DNA of 64,000 nt from Casuarius casuarius (Eukaryota; Chordata; Aves; Casuariiformes; Casuariidae): positions 62,001 to 126,000 of the forward strand of contig PTFA01000043.1 of the NCBI GenBank assembly GCA_003342895.1, written 5' to 3'. The number at the start of each line of letters is the position of its first letter. The stretch's first letter is position 1. The position numbers and the translations under genes are program-made. Positions 49,986 to 63,716 of the stretch are shown here, in pieces. Under the pieces are notes generated by a model. It searched no databases. It saw nothing but the letters and a program-made list of their open reading frames with translations, and was not told the DNA's origin.

Positions 49986-52091
49986 GGGTTGTCTTGCAGT
50001 TACGTAGTACCATAAATGATCTGTGATGATCACAACATTAATTTGGGCTACCATTCAACCAGGAAACAAAATAAATGTCAACACACTACGTATAACGGCC
50101 AATAAAGGGTTAATTGTTTAGTAAATTGATATTTAATAAATGGTTGTTCAAGTGTTATGGACTCTAATAATTTGATAGATCTACTTGTAAAAATGACAGT
50201 TCTCTAACTCATCCTGTATAAGCACAAGCACTCATTCAAACTCTTCAAGTCTATAATGTATCAGTTACAATTAACCCTTGAGAATTAGACTTCACATTAA
50301 AAACACTCATAATTCAAAGCAGTTTCCTGCAAAATTTCTAAAGCAGCAAATCAACTGAGCACTCACAGAAAGCCAGAAAGAAGACTATATATAGGTATAG
50401 CATGGGTATCCTACACAGAAATCAATGCAGCAACGTTAAATCATTTTTGTGTACAGTTGATTCTGCTGCTGAACAAGAGCATGGTTCAAATCGCTTTTTT
50501 TGGAACGGGGTCTGGAAAGGATTTGTTCTGATAGTCTGCCTTGGGCGGGATAATGAACGGTCTTTCGGCTGCATTAGGGAGGAGGAAGGCTCGCAGGCAA
50601 GGCTTTCAGCTTTTCCTGTAGGTGTAGCTTTAATCACCGGGGACTATGCTGAGGCAAAAACGCCTGTTGATGTGGCATTTCTCTGAAATAAGGAGCTTGC
50701 GTTGCTCCTTTAAAGAGCTGCCAATGCTTGGAACAACATTACATATATATTTATGTGTATATATATAAAGCGTTCTGCTTAGAAAGAACATCTAGATCAT
50801 GTTTTCCATACTGATCTACCTTCCATCTGCATCATCAAGGACACTTTCACAGAAGCAAGAGCCTTATTAGGGATCTCATTTGCTCTTGCTGTTTATTCCT
50901 CTAACTGAAGTTTAACCCTCGGTAGACATATCTTTTTCATTTCCCCAGCAAGCAAACAACGGTATCAGCTTGCCGAGGGCAGAGCGGGGGAATTTCAAGG
51001 GAAAGCAAGAACATCTAAGTAAAAACAAACAAATAAGGGATTTCATAAGGTGTCATTAATAAATAACAGCTCAACCAAAGAGGTATTTTCCCCATGCATT
51101 TCCCATATGGTCCTTAAACGAAAACGTTACTGGGCTCTGCATTTGCTGGGTATATAGCTGCAGAGAAAAGCATGTTCAAAGGGAATATTGGAGGCAGAGA
51201 AATGTAAAATCTCACCTCTGGTAAAGCCACAGCCATAAAACACAACACTTTTATAGCATACTAGATGTAAGGTGCTTAGGGACACAATGAAATCGTGAAT
51301 CTGCCACCCATTATATGCATTCTTATTAAGGACTACTATTTGACATCTTTATTTACACTGAGTAGGACTTTACTCGTGAACTTACCCCATTTGTACCCCA
51401 GGAACAGAGCACAAAGCACTAAGTTATTGTAGATAACAGTAGCGAAGACTGGTCCTCAACAACCAAATTAAATGCAACGTACCTCTAGTGCACCTGTTAC
51501 ATAATTACAGGGGTTTAAAACTGGCAGTTTTGCCCCTCTTCCAAATCCTAGGTGCACACGATTCTTTGGTTATTAAAGAGCGTACTATACATTTCAACCC
51601 GCGAGTGACTTGCATTTTCTACCTGTAATTTGACTCGGTACTTCAACAGACAATGCCTCATCCAGCAGCTCACAGGCTCATCGGCTCACCCAGGAACGTA
51701 ATGCGGTATCCTGTTACACGCTGGTATGGAGTATATCTCAAATCAAAGGTCTAGAGGCAAATGACAACAACAGGAAAGCGGTCTGTGCATACAGAAAACA
51801 TTTTTGGCTAGTATTTGAAGGGAGGTGATTGGGAACTCTTGAGGAGCAGCAGCAGATGAATGCTCCAGTAAATACAAGCGACAATGAAATTATTAGGAAC
51901 CTTTTGCGACTGTTGCTTGCTATATACCCTTACAACAGGCATACATAGTGCAAACAGTAAGAGCCTGAATTTGTGCTAAGTGGATTTATTTTTGTAAATG
52001 AGTTAAAAGCTTGTGTATCTGCCAAAGCATGCTATTGCTTTGGCCTAGACTCTACGGTGCAAAGGTCACAGGACAAGTAGCGATAACTCAC

Positions 52092-52523
52092 CTTCATCAC
52101 GCTGTCTAGCAGCGTCCTTGCCAAAATCCCTAATGTTTGCATCCAAATGTCCACATCCATCCATGAATTGAGGAATGCCACAAAAGTCCCAGGCAAGACA
52201 GGAAAGTCCAGCAGCAACTCCTCCAGTTGTACGTGACATGATCGTGCTCATGGATCCACCCACATGGAGCTGCACTGACAACACTGTCAAAAAGTGCCCA
52301 TTGCATATCAGTATTAGCATCCAAAATTACACGCATTTTATAGTCATCTTTTAAATCTGAAGTAATAGGCCAAGGCCAATCCACTTCAGGATGAACAGCA
52401 GTTAGAATGACCAAACATCGCATCCCTGCTACACTACTAAGGACCCAGCCCTGATCTGAGTGGAGGCCATGCAAGTGCGGTAACATCATATCACAGCTCT
52501 TCGGAGCACACGTCAACTGATAC
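52092..52523 (-). other. Exon-like unit, product unknown
   Basis: On the minus strand, TTTCCCCAG ending at 52524 is followed by 432 bases ending GATGAAG with a strong donor GTGAGT at 52091-52086. One frame is open from the acceptor to a stop near 52130 (128 codons from its first ATG at 52516), but no single frame is open across the whole unit; the frame ending at the donor is shifted by one base. The peptide includes MRVILDANTDMQWALFDSVV and matches no family I recognise. It may be a non-coding RNA exon, a decayed coding exon or retrocopy with a frameshift, or coincidence. A small CpG cluster lies just upstream on this strand (about 52680-52800). Confidence 0.3.
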
Positions 52524-52679
52524 CTGGGGAAAGGGCTGATTTATAGGATCCCCTGATCCCCTCCTCCTTTCGTCAATCTGCACTCATTAATGTCTAAGCA
52601 CATCGGAAGCAGACTTTGGTGGTCACATATAAAGAGCAAGAAGTGAGAGCTTGCAAATGCAACACGTCTTCATTATTTC

Positions 52680-52805
52680 CAGAGCGGAGAGGTCCGAGGA
52701 TCGCGCTACCCCTGAGCCCGCCGGGCTGACAGCCCTACAGTTAGCCTGGACCCCTGCGCCGGGAGACACCTCGCAGCTCAGCACAAGGGCAGCCCTATGC
52801 AGACG
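52680..52805. promoter_or_regulatory. Small CpG cluster beside the exon-like unit
   Basis: About ten CpG in 125 bases by hand count in an otherwise CpG-poor region, roughly 160 bases 5' of the exon-like unit on the minus strand. Weak support for a promoter. Confidence 0.25.
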
Positions 52806-54539
52806 TTATCAAGCACTTGTCTTTCCTCTGCACAGGTCGTGTACGTACTTGTCTAGCGTGTATTAATCTGTCCGAGGTGGATGAACCTTTTCTTTCTGTT
52901 TTGATTTGATGCTTTGCCTGCCTGGCACTCTCCGTGATGCACACAAACTCGAGCAACACCAAAGTCCAAAATAGTAATACCATCAAACACCTAGCATTGC
53001 TGTGCTGTCTGCTGAACAGCATCTGCTCTGAACTGCCGGTACCCTTATAACCCTCCATGAATCCCCCATATTTCTAAGTAATTTAAGTAGCTTCCTTCTG
53101 CCACAGAGCTCTTCACAGCATGGGGAAGGACCTCCTCCTGGCTCATCAGGTTTAATTACCTGCACAACCACCTTATACAGCCACTTTTATTATGGGATCA
53201 TGCCCATAACATTAATGAATTTGACAGGTCTAAGTGGGCATCTTTAATATCACAGCTACTCTTTCCTAAATAATATGCCAAGGTCTCCCAAGAGTCCTCT
53301 AGCAGCAACAGCAAGAGAGTCCAGCCCCACGTCAGAGCCACAGACCTCCCTGCCTGCCCCTCACCAAAACTGTTCTCCAAGGGGCTTTATCTCCCAATCA
53401 AGCCGGAGAAATTTTACCTGTCTCAGCTGCAGAGATACTCCACAGGGACAAGGCAATGATTTGAATAACCAAATCCCAAAGCTTTTTTTCTTTTTAATCA
53501 CCAAGGCACCTTTATTAGGCATACATCAAATAAAGGGCTATTCACTGACAGGCTTAGGGAACTACTGGGGAAAGGAAAGCCATAGTAAACGCAAAAGAAA
53601 CAAGAGACTGGACATGGATGACAAGGTGGAGTAAGAATGCCGAGTTTTCACAAAGCAAATACTTTGTAGGAAAGTTTAAGTTATCTTGCATTATTTATGG
53701 CTTCTAAAAATATGAGGCATGGAAAGATGCTGTTGTTTTTCCTCCGCTTCCCCCTCACCCCCCGCCCCTTTCCTGATGAGGATCCCAAAAGTAAACTATT
53801 AAATGCGTTTGCCATGGGAGTATCAGTTTGCCTGTTTACCTGGCTTGCGGTGGAGGGGGAGAAAACAGCAAGGCCCTTTGCAATGCAACAACCCAAAGTA
53901 TTTAAGCTTTTTAAGGCAGCGTGAGGGAGAGGAGAGCAGGACGGCAATCCCTAGAGGCTAGGGACAAACAGCCTCACCGCCGGACAGAGCGCGGCAGCGT
54001 CGGCAGAGCAGAAAGCACCAACACAGCCACGGCAGACACTAGTCTGCACGAGCTTGGCAGCAGCTGTGCATGGGAGTTTCTGCAATACCGCATCTGCCTG
54101 CAGTTTGGAAAGAGCACGGAGAAGCCAACTCGATTTCAAAGCTGCAGCGGGGACCTTTTCACCCCAATGGAAGCGGCAATGGCATCAAGATAAAGGGCTG
54201 GTGTTGGTTAAATTTATCATTCCTCCAGAACCTTCTTGCCCCGCAGTTTCTCGTAGATTTGTCTGTCCTCGTTTTTTTCTCTCAAGACTGGGATTTGGAA
54301 TCAGTTCTTGGAGATTAGTGCAAATCGTATCTTTTATCCACAGTTCAAAGAAGAACAAGGTGAACACGGGAATGCAACACGGCAGCGCCAGAAGCACCTC
54401 AGCAGCGACGTCCTCCTCCATGAGAAGGGAGCAGAAATGCAGGGGGATTAGGTCCCAAGCCCCGTGAGATGCCACCTCCCGCACCAAGAGCCCAACCTAC
54501 CACTGGGGTTGAGGGAGAGCACTGCGAAGGCTGTTGCTG

Positions 54540-54790
54540 CACTGTAATCTCAAAGAGGATTCAGGCATGAAATAATTGGAGCCTATTTGTGGCACTTAGC
54601 GTGCTGCAAGTTTTTCCATTTTTGCGTAAGACAAAGCTGTGAAATCAATTTCTCCGAGCCAAACACCTCATGTGACAAATATAAAGCTACATTAAAATAT
54701 CTGGCAGCTTCGCTCTCCTCCAGCTCGACATAAGAATTCAAATCATCTGGGATGCTCAAGCTAAGAGCTGAAGCAAAAGGAGATGTGCAC
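54540..54790. promoter_or_regulatory. Candidate conserved non-coding element
   Basis: A repeat-free, CpG-poor, ATG-poor stretch with words such as CATGAAATAATTGG and AAATCAATTT that resemble homeodomain-type sites. The texture resembles developmental non-coding elements, which are reported to be common around AUTS2 and its neighbours. This is pattern-based inference with no alignment. Confidence 0.25.
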
Positions 54791-55102
54791 TTATAAAGGC
54801 TAGCTTAAGGTTATAAAGGGTAGGTTATATTCCTGTCCCCCCATCCTGAAGTTTGTTATACCATGACTAACATCCTCTTATTGTAAACTTTATGCTGTAT
54901 TTTCTGGAGTAGGCTTTATGTATTTTTTCCCTGTGAATATGCTAACAATAGCTGCCATTAGAATTTTACAATTTTCTTTAGCTGTAAAAAATTAAGTCAC
55001 ATATATTAGCTTTTGCAAGATCTAAGCCTTCAATATCAAAGCAAGACATTTTTAGAATACAAAACAATGTTTCAGACATCACAGCTTAGAAAAATATTTG
55101 TG

Positions 55103-55122
55103 TTTTTTTTTTTTTTTTTTTT
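55103..55122. repeat. Poly-T run
   Basis: Twenty consecutive T. No retrocopy body is recognised on either side. Confidence 0.85.
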
Positions 55123-57880
55123 ATGATGGCATCTGTGTATTTACAAACTGGCAGTGTACCACAGCTCCTAAGGGAGCAAAACTTATTTCCTCAACCAACG
55201 TCCTTACCGAGAGAGTAGTGGAGATCTTAGCAAATAGGCTGAGCTATAAAGGCCTTAGATTTAAGGCTTTTATCCCTGGGACAAAGCACACTAAACTCTG
55301 ATATGCTGCATACTCCAAGAAGTTCAAACCTGAATGCGAAGTCCCGTCTGGGTGACATGTGAAACCTTCTGTCCCCCAAAGCTGTGGGATTTTGGGGTGT
55401 CCGTGCGCAGACACCCCAGCCTTCTGCTCCTCCCCAGATGCATCTTATACAAGCACATAACTTGTCCAGAGAATCACTGCCTTAATTTACAGCATGCTTT
55501 TATCAGACATCAGACAAGCTCTGCTCAGCTCTAGTTTTATACTCCTCATCTGAATAACCTCACCAGGAGGCAATCTCTTAATCCCAGCAGAGGTAACCTC
55601 CAAGGAAAGCACGCAGGTAGAGAACATGAGAAAAGATCGATCCTCAGCACAGGCTAATTAACTCGATGCAAGGCAATGGGTATCAGGCAACAGCAAAACG
55701 TGAACTCCAGAAACCTCAGGCCAAATCCGAGTTCTGTCCTCAGCTCAATCTTTTATTAAAGCCAAGGAAAAAATGGATAAGAAAGACTCAGCAATTGTCT
55801 CTTCATCTGCAGTTCAAAAATCCACATTTATTTTTCCAGACGAGTTTCCCCCTATCTCATTGTGAGGCTATTCCAAGCAGAAGGCTTGTATTTTTAGGTT
55901 ATGCACCCTAAGCAGGAATTTATGTGAAAGCCAAGGAATCAGAGCGCTGCAAGGCTGGTTCTCATTAGCAGCACAAGAGTATACTGCAAGCGCCACCATC
56001 TCCCCTCCGATGCCTGCTGCTCTTCCGTCCCATGAGATGATCCCTGGGGGGTTTATGAGCGGAGCAGTTTTGGATTAGCACTTGGATTGGCGCTCAGGAT
56101 GAGAGCCTCCCGAGCGCAGGAAGCTGCCACTGACATCAGAGTCAAAGTTGTACCACAAAGCCGATGCTGCCGTGCTATCAGAAGCTCTGTTTTAGGCAAG
56201 ACACCCAGGAACGTCATAAGGATCTTCCTTCAGGTGCAGGTGGTTTCAGTAGAGGCCTCCAAACCTCCTGGTGACATGACTGGCACCTTTCTCAAGTGCT
56301 GTGGTCCTATTATTTAAGGAAGGGTCTCTGCGTGCTGACAAATTCCCCAGTTCTGTGTTGCAATTGTGTTAACTTAAACCAAATCCCGATGTGCTGGGAA
56401 GCCTCTCCAGCCTGAGTAGCTTCGTCCAGAATAGCAGAGTCCTCTCTGATTAACACAAAGCCTCAGGCAAGGTACCAGCATATAAAATAAGAAAAGCAAG
56501 GAGTATTTACTAAAAGCCCTTCATTCACAAGGTTCTTAAAGATCAGTTGTGCTTCCAGCTCAGTTATTCCACATTTTTATCCTTTAATTTTTTCCTGGTT
56601 TTTCATTTGCATTGATATGCTTCTATATTATGTCATTATGTAGAGTTGCTGCCTGCTGCTAAACAGATGCTGCTATTTATCCCCGCAAGGGAACTGACCT
56701 CTAATAGGGCTTGCTTTGTTTTTAAAGCATTTATTTACTTTTCAATGAAAGTCACCATATTAAAGCAAGCTATTTTTCCCCCTCCATTTTCAGAGTGTAA
56801 TAGAACACACAAACATAAAACAAAATATGTTTAAACACCTTTTCCAAATCAAGAAAAACTCATCCATCTTAAAGCAACCAAAACTGACGGCTCTCTCTAC
56901 ACACTGTGAAATCAGCAGATGTTAAAAAGCTGTTTAATCTTCTTCAGAATGCTTTAGGTAAAAAGCTGTGGCTTTCAAATATGTACAAAGAAGGTCAAAG
57001 AACTAAAGCGCCTTGAAACAGTTTTGCTCAAGGGCCAGGGGGATATGAAGTGACCTCTATAATTTCTCAAGTTTCCAAACTTCATTATTAACAAGCCCTC
57101 TTTCCCCTTTTGATGTTTTTGCTATGCAAAAGGTGGGTGTTGCCTTCAGCATATCTAAAACTTTTGAGCATTTTTGATTTATTCTCCTTGAAAGGTTAGT
57201 ATACCTGAGGCTGAAGCTAATGATTGGAGATCCATTGAAGTGTAGATCTACCATAATCACTTTTTCAACCCTACCATGAGGACAGCTTTCCAGTCCCTCC
57301 TGGATGTTCAAGAATAAATTCAGTAACCCATCAAAGACTCAAGCCACAAAACTATTTATACAACTTGCTTTGATAAAGCTTCCTCTTGCTTTACAAAAGG
57401 GTATTGCATCCTTACACAGGTTCATTGCCATGGAGAATGCCAGCATCTGCACCAAAACCTCTAAAAGCTGATCCCTTTTTGCAAACATTGTTCTATGGCT
57501 AACAACCCCAGTGGGCTCCCCAAACATTAAAGAGGGCTGATAGCAGAGCACCTTCCAATTATACCTCTTTTTATAGGTCTGTCATATCTCCTTGTATGAT
57601 GTGTAACTTGGAGTATTTATTACTACCATTCTGAATAATACCAGGCCATTTTCTATAAGCACCTACATAAATTCATTATTTTTAATTTTATGATACAGAT
57701 TCATTCTTTGATGCAATTTAGTACACCTCAGCCACACAAAAAAAGAAAAATGGTACATGCAAGCTCAATTCAATCATTGACCAAAAGAAATGCTAGCTTC
57801 TTTTATTTATTCCTGTATCTAGAGTTCAAAAACTGCCAAGAGAACTTTTTTTTGACAGACTACAGCATAAAGGCAGGGTT

Positions 57881-57893
57881 CCCCCCCCCCCCC
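57881..57893. repeat. Poly-C run
   Basis: Thirteen consecutive C in an otherwise AT-rich neighbourhood. Could form a G-rich structure on the opposite strand, but a single homopolymer is weak evidence. Confidence 0.85.
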
Positions 57894-60800
57894 ATCTATT
57901 TCTAACTAATATTGTACTGTTGCTTATTCTCACATGAGAGAGACACTGGCAAAATAGTCTATGCCAAAGGTGAAACAAAGTAGTGCAGGATTTGACACCA
58001 GCGTAAAATACAATCACTAACACCATAGCTGGAAAGCAGGAGAAAGCCAGAAGAGGTGGAGAGCTCTCGTGAAAATGCATTGTGTATACAGAATAAGGGC
58101 CTAATTCAGTGAAGGCAACAGGAAAATTTCTTCTCATCTTTAGTAGGCCCTAGGCAAGACCATGAAGCACAGCTCAGGAGGAGACAGTACTTGTTCTTTG
58201 TCTTTTCTGTACGGACATGTCTCTGGATTCACTTCCACGTGCTGAGATCGGAAGGACAGAATAGAAGGGGTCACATGAAACCAGACAGGTCCATCATAGC
58301 AGCCAACAAGTAAGACTACATTTCTTCACTGCAGACAGTCTGGAAGTGAACATCTTCATTCACAAATGTCCATACTAGCTACAACCAGAAGGCAATATTA
58401 TTTGCACACACTTGTTTGTCAGTCAGACCATAACCAGCTATCCACTATCTGCCTCGCTCAAGCCAATGAGATGTCACATCATGTTCTCAGAAGTTGTAAC
58501 TCAGTGTTTATAACATTAAAAGGGGATGACATGGGAATGCTGGCACACTTCACTGCTTACTTAATTGGAGAGTCAACTCGAAGATTCCCAGTAGGACCCA
58601 GTCTGAAACCCAAGTTTTTTGAAAGACATTATCCATTTCCCTTAAATCTGCTTGTAAGAGCAATAATCCAGGTATTGCTGCTGCTGTCAGCTCCTAGGAG
58701 GAACATTTCAGGAAACATGAAAGTAGATGCCTTTCAAGACCCAACTTCTGTTCACCTAGCTTCTTCCTGGGATATTGCTGTCCAGCTTAAATTAATTCTA
58801 CAGGAATGTGTACAAATCTTTTGCAGTAATAGGCAATTAGCAGGGAAATAAAGTGGTCTGCCAGGCTACTAAATATAGACCCACTCCAAAGTCAAGGCAG
58901 GTTAATAAGGGCTCTTACTTTCAGCTCTCCTTATGCCCTCTGGTTTGCAACTTTAATACACAGAAAATTTCTCCCCACATCCTTGCAATTAAACAAACTA
59001 ACCTTTCATCTTGGCCTTTGCATCAACTTCTAAAATACACAAAACAGCTCTGAGGTTGCAAGCCTGTGTTCATCAACCAATGTCACAAATCCAAAATAGC
59101 TCAGCTCAATCAAGGGAATAGAGAACACTTTAGACAGAAAAAGGCAGTCATGTACCTATACCAGTTAGGAATCTCCAGTCAGCCCACGACAAATTTTACC
59201 TTTATTTACATTAAGGGTGTCCTAATGATGCTCAAGTGATGGCTCATTGTCACCATGGGAGTTCTTTGAACACCAGGAGCCTCACCATGCCTAAGGAGAC
59301 AAAAAAAGTATTCTTATAGCACCATACCTTCTCCTTTGATATAGCTTTGTAATGGCACTGAGAGCTGATTTAAAAGTGCTGAAGATTTTATAAATGTAAT
59401 GAAGGACAGGATTTATAGCAATATCCTGGAGTGGGAGTATCCATGACAACTCTGCTGTGCCCAGGGACTTTTTGTCAAATACTGAAAAAGTCACTTATAG
59501 CCTGGTTTTCATAAGATGTTGCAAGGTCCCAGTGGGATTTTTCTCTTAATCCCTATAGACTTCATTGCCAGCAGCTGTAACAGGAGACAACATCCACAGC
59601 TGCAGGGTTCCTCAGTCTCAGCTAGGCCCAAGAGTGTTTAAAGTTTAAAGAAGATCTACCCAAAGCTCCTCTTTGAGTACACAGCTAGCGGCCAAGAAGA
59701 AAGTCCAAATAACCCACTTGGTTTCTAAATAATAAAAAAAAAAAATTTTTTTTAAACTTGTCTATCTGTAGGTCTGTGAGAACTTGAGAACTAGATCACT
59801 GCAACAGCTGAGGAGCTCACCCGGTAGAGCTCCATTGGGCATAAACTCTTGGATCATCCCAAGCATGGTATATCCTCTTGACCTCACCAATACACATACC
59901 TTTTAGATGCCCATATTTTTCTTGCCAAGTACAGCGGATTGCACGGTGTGGCATATCTGTTACTTTTCATTCCTCCTATCCCTGAACCCCACTCTTTATT
60001 GCGTCCATCTCATTCGATGTTGAGCATTTATGAGCACACTTCAGTGCGCTTCCCTGGAAAAGCTTGGTGACACAACCATAGGTCAGATCATAACTTTACC
60101 ACTTTGATTCGTTAGTAATTCTGGTTTCCAGAGTGAGCTCATAGCACAAGCTTCTGCCTCAGCCAGCTACAGCTGCAACTGCTACTTTCAATGAGCAAAC
60201 ACTGAGAGATCTAAACTTTGAAAAATTTGATTAAAATCCATCTAGCAAAACAACCTGAAACATTTCTGCTAAGACAGTTGGAGGAAACTTGCACAACATT
60301 ATGCTAGATGCAGGACGTGAGTTAGCGAGGCTCTGATGAGATGAGCACCAATGCATGGAGAAACCCAGGGGCTCCTTCCCAAGGCCTGTGTCCATTTTTT
60401 CTCCCAGATTGGGCTCTCCTCCAGCCCTGGGGCTCCCCAACCAGCTTTTCAGCAGGAATAAAAGCTCCGGCAGACCAAACTGACCAAGCTCTGCTAGTTC
60501 ACAGCACGTGATAGATAAGAGGCCAATTAGTCAGCAACACAATCAGTTCACTGCAGTTGCATTAGCAACCCATCATATGTTACTTACTCATAGGGCAGAT
60601 ATCCAGATAATTTACTGACTCATTTATGCTTGTTTTGTCAGTGAAGTTAAGGAATGTACATAAGGTCTGTGGCTGGCACAAAAAAAAAAAAATTCTAACC
60701 AAAAGAAATGTTTGGGTTTTTTTTTTTTTCCCCTTTTTTTGAATGCTTTGCGGTTGGCTCTATTTACAGTCCCAAGGTTATAGGAAGTTCAGCAACAGCT

Positions 60801-61286
60801 TTTACAAAATAAAAAAAGCATTATGGAAAGCTGGTTCCCAGCTAGATAGAGCTGGAAAGGTTTTATTCTTACCGAATCTAATTTGATTAACATTTATAGA
60901 CAGAGCTCTCAGTATTTTGGATAAAACACTGCAAAAATGTTGATACTATTTTTCCCCATGTCAAAAAAGAAAAAAAAAAGAAAAACCTATGGCTTGATCA
61001 CATACTAAGAAGGTCTTTTTTGAATAAAAGACTTCTCACGTATCCTCTCAAGTTACAAATTAACCAAAACAAAAAAAATATTTGATTAAGAATTGAAAGT
61101 GATCTTGAAATGTAGATTTTAAACACTAATAAGCAGTTAGAAGACAAATGATAATTTTTAATATACCTTATAATTTGAAGTTGTCCTAACTGAAGTGAAT
61201 TTTCTAACTGGGATCCAAGTATTTTTAAATTGACTTACCATATAGACGCAAGAAAAAAAGACCATGAAATTCATCGTCATATCAGA

Positions 61287-61390
61287 GGCAACTGAATGCT
61301 TCTATGTCCAAACTAATGCAAAGCCCGTATTCAACAGATTAATAGATAGAACAATTTCTGCACATGTACATTTCTTAAATCTGCAGGTAA
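61287..61390 (+). repeat. Diverged direct repeat pair, copy 1
   Basis: Shares ordered blocks with 63609-63716, including TGAATGCTT, TATG, AAGCC/AAGGCC, GTATTCAA, ACATTTCTTAAATCTGCAGG versus ACCTTTCTTGAATCTGTAGG. The element family is unknown; no terminal repeats or coding sequence were seen. Confidence 0.75.
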
Positions 61391-61399
61391 CTGATTTCA

Positions 61400-63600
61400 T
61401 GCATTTTGTACCTTTATTAGGTTATAGTTAACTACACATTAACACAAATAGGATGTTACCCTAATTAATACATCATTAAGCATGTTGCACATAATCTTTC
61501 TTGCTGACAATATTGACTTCATACTACACACCAAAGATAGCTATAGATATCTACAGGGATGTGTTCCTGCAGAGCATTTTGGACCCCTAAGGAGCTGCAT
61601 TACATACAAAGTTGTATCGCAGAGACCTGAGCATATGCATTCTACTTCATGCTGCCTGGCACCCTGGAATTAAGTGAAAGGAGATGGCTGAAGGAGGGAA
61701 GGGTAGTGATGTGGCTCTTCAAGGGAGCGTGAGAGCCTCTGCTTGGCCAAACAGGAGCTGGCCAGTTACCAGAGCTGCTGGTAGGCACCCAGACAGAAGG
61801 CAGCCATTCCCTGGCTGCGGATGGATAAACCTTCAGAGAAGTTATGTACTTCTGCACGTCCTAAAACTTTGGTACATTTGCTTTGCAAACCTAATGATTT
61901 GCATTATGAAGTTGTTCGAGTCATTTTAAAGAGATGCTTTCTATTAAGTGTGCTGAGCAGACAGTAAAGGGTTGTATTTGGTGTGGTTAAGTCCTACCCT
62001 GCAGCAAAACCAGAGGTTTCCTCCCACAACATGGTTTTGGGACTTCTCGCAGATCCTCAAGAGCCACACCGCTCTGGAGCAACTGGGATAGGTGTCAAAC
62101 ACAACCACAGCTATCTAGTAAACAATTAAAAATCCATTTTCTAGTGCAACAAAGGTACATTTCATTCATCCTACAAGACATTAGACGTCGTACTGACCAT
62201 AAGATTCTTTTTTTGAGAAACATCACGACTTTCACCAGTTTTTCCCCTTCTACAAGGTCTGTGCATTAGGATGCTTGAATAACTCATTCCTATTTGCATG
62301 CCCACATGATGCCTTGGCTTTTAAATATTAGAAAGCTGGCCATGGTCATCAGTACTTAGTCCTGCCATGAATGTCTGAACAGCCAGTTCTAATCTTTACC
62401 TCCCTTACCATAAAGGATTGTCCTCTACAGGATGTTTTTCCTCCTCAGTACAATTTAGTTTTAAGACATGTTCTCGGTCAAGTGTTCCTTTGAGATAATG
62501 TGTCCACAGCCCGAAACATCTCACTGTCAGGAACTTTCACCTTCCCTGAATTTATTTCGTACCTCTCCAGCTTCACCTTGTTTCATCTCTTAAATAATCC
62601 CCCTCCACACTTCTGCTCTTCAAGTGTTTATAGTGGATTATTTTCCACTCCTCCTACTGTCACCCCCAGCACCTTCTAGCAATTTTCCTCATTAATCAAA
62701 TCCTCTAGGCTCCTGTTAATTCCTTAGCTAGTCTTCTCTGACCATCTTCTCAATTACAATAACCTCACAGTGATGAAGTAATCAGAATGCAATTTATTTT
62801 GGGTGCAATCCTATAAATACTTTTTAGAGAAGCACAGCCAAGTGTATCAAGTAGCATTCATTTAAGCAACACATTCAGTTTTGACATGGAGACGCGCAAC
62901 CCCCTGCCGCCAAGCACAAGAGGCTTTTTGCACATTATCACAAACTTGGCCACAACAGCTCCGGCTAGAGCGGTGGTGTGCACAGTTGTCCGATCAGCTG
63001 AACAATGCCGCCAGCTGGCACCCTACGGTTCCTGCTCAAAGCAACTGATGCTGTCCTTTGTATAATGAACACTTACGCTGCATAGGGTTTTTGTTCCTCT
63101 GAGACGACATAAGCTTTATGGACAGGAGCTCTTGGAGGTGTTGGTCTTCAAGCAAAGAGCTTGAAGGTCAAAAGGGAAGGAGGATAAAATCTTCATCCTG
63201 CCTGTTCTGTGCCCCTGCAGCTCTCCTGTGTGCAGGAGGGAGCCCAGAATTTGCAATAACTGCTGAAACCCTGCTCCTCTCTCTCTAGGAGAGGGTTTAC
63301 ACCCTCCCTGGGCTGAGATCTTCCCCGCACTTTCCCACGGCAAGTCAGCTTTCTGTGGTTTCTCTTTTGTGGCCTGTCTCCCTGTCTTGTTCATGTGTCC
63401 AAAGGCTCTAGCCAGGATGTGTTTGAAATGCAACAGCCAAGACTTCTCCATGCAGAACAAAATCCAAACACATTCATAGAATATGAGAATCAATTAAGAG
63501 TCAATGAAACAGAATAATCAGTAATGACCACAAAAATCCAGACAATAATAGAACTGAAAGTAACAGCAAACTCAATAAACTAAGATAATTTTACATATGC
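61400..63600. other. Intergenic sequence between the repeat pair
   Basis: Ordinary AT-rich sequence with no gene or repeat recognised. A 125-codon minus-strand frame at 63116-63493 shows no family features. Confidence 0.55.
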
Positions 63601-63608
63601 TAAGGGGG

Positions 63609-63716
63609 GCCAATTGAATGCTTTTATGCTCAAACCAAGGCAAGGCCTGTATTCAAGAGCTCAGTAGGCAAATCAAAGAAAATGTTCATAGGTACCTTTC
63701 TTGAATCTGTAGGTAA
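63609..63716 (+). repeat. Diverged direct repeat pair, copy 2
   Basis: Second member of the pair, about 2.3 kb from the first, same orientation. Many of the differences are transitions, as expected for old copies. Homology fades immediately outside the stated limits. Confidence 0.75.

Larger units (their letters stand above)
45110..52030. other. Upstream intergenic sequence, block 2
   Basis: Besides the SINE and palindromic remnants listed, nothing is supported. A 178-codon plus-strand frame at 46031-46567 has no family motif and a 93-codon frame opens opposite it. An AT-rich stretch at about 50050-50400 holds several TTAATAAATGG-like words with no assigned identity. Confidence 0.55.
52820..61280. 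other. Upstream intergenic sequence, block 3
   Basis: No gene is supported. A 161-codon plus-strand frame at 58366-58851 has no recognisable domain. The stretch near 57970-58120 has wording (GGATTTGACACCAGCGTAAA, GGGCCTAATTCAGTG) reminiscent of old amniote interspersed repeats. A/T homopolymers occur near 59740, 60680, 60720 and 60965. Confidence 0.55.

Noticed and set aside
58366..58851. 161-codon plus-strand open frame
   Set aside because: No known domain. It could be revisited only if transcripts exist.
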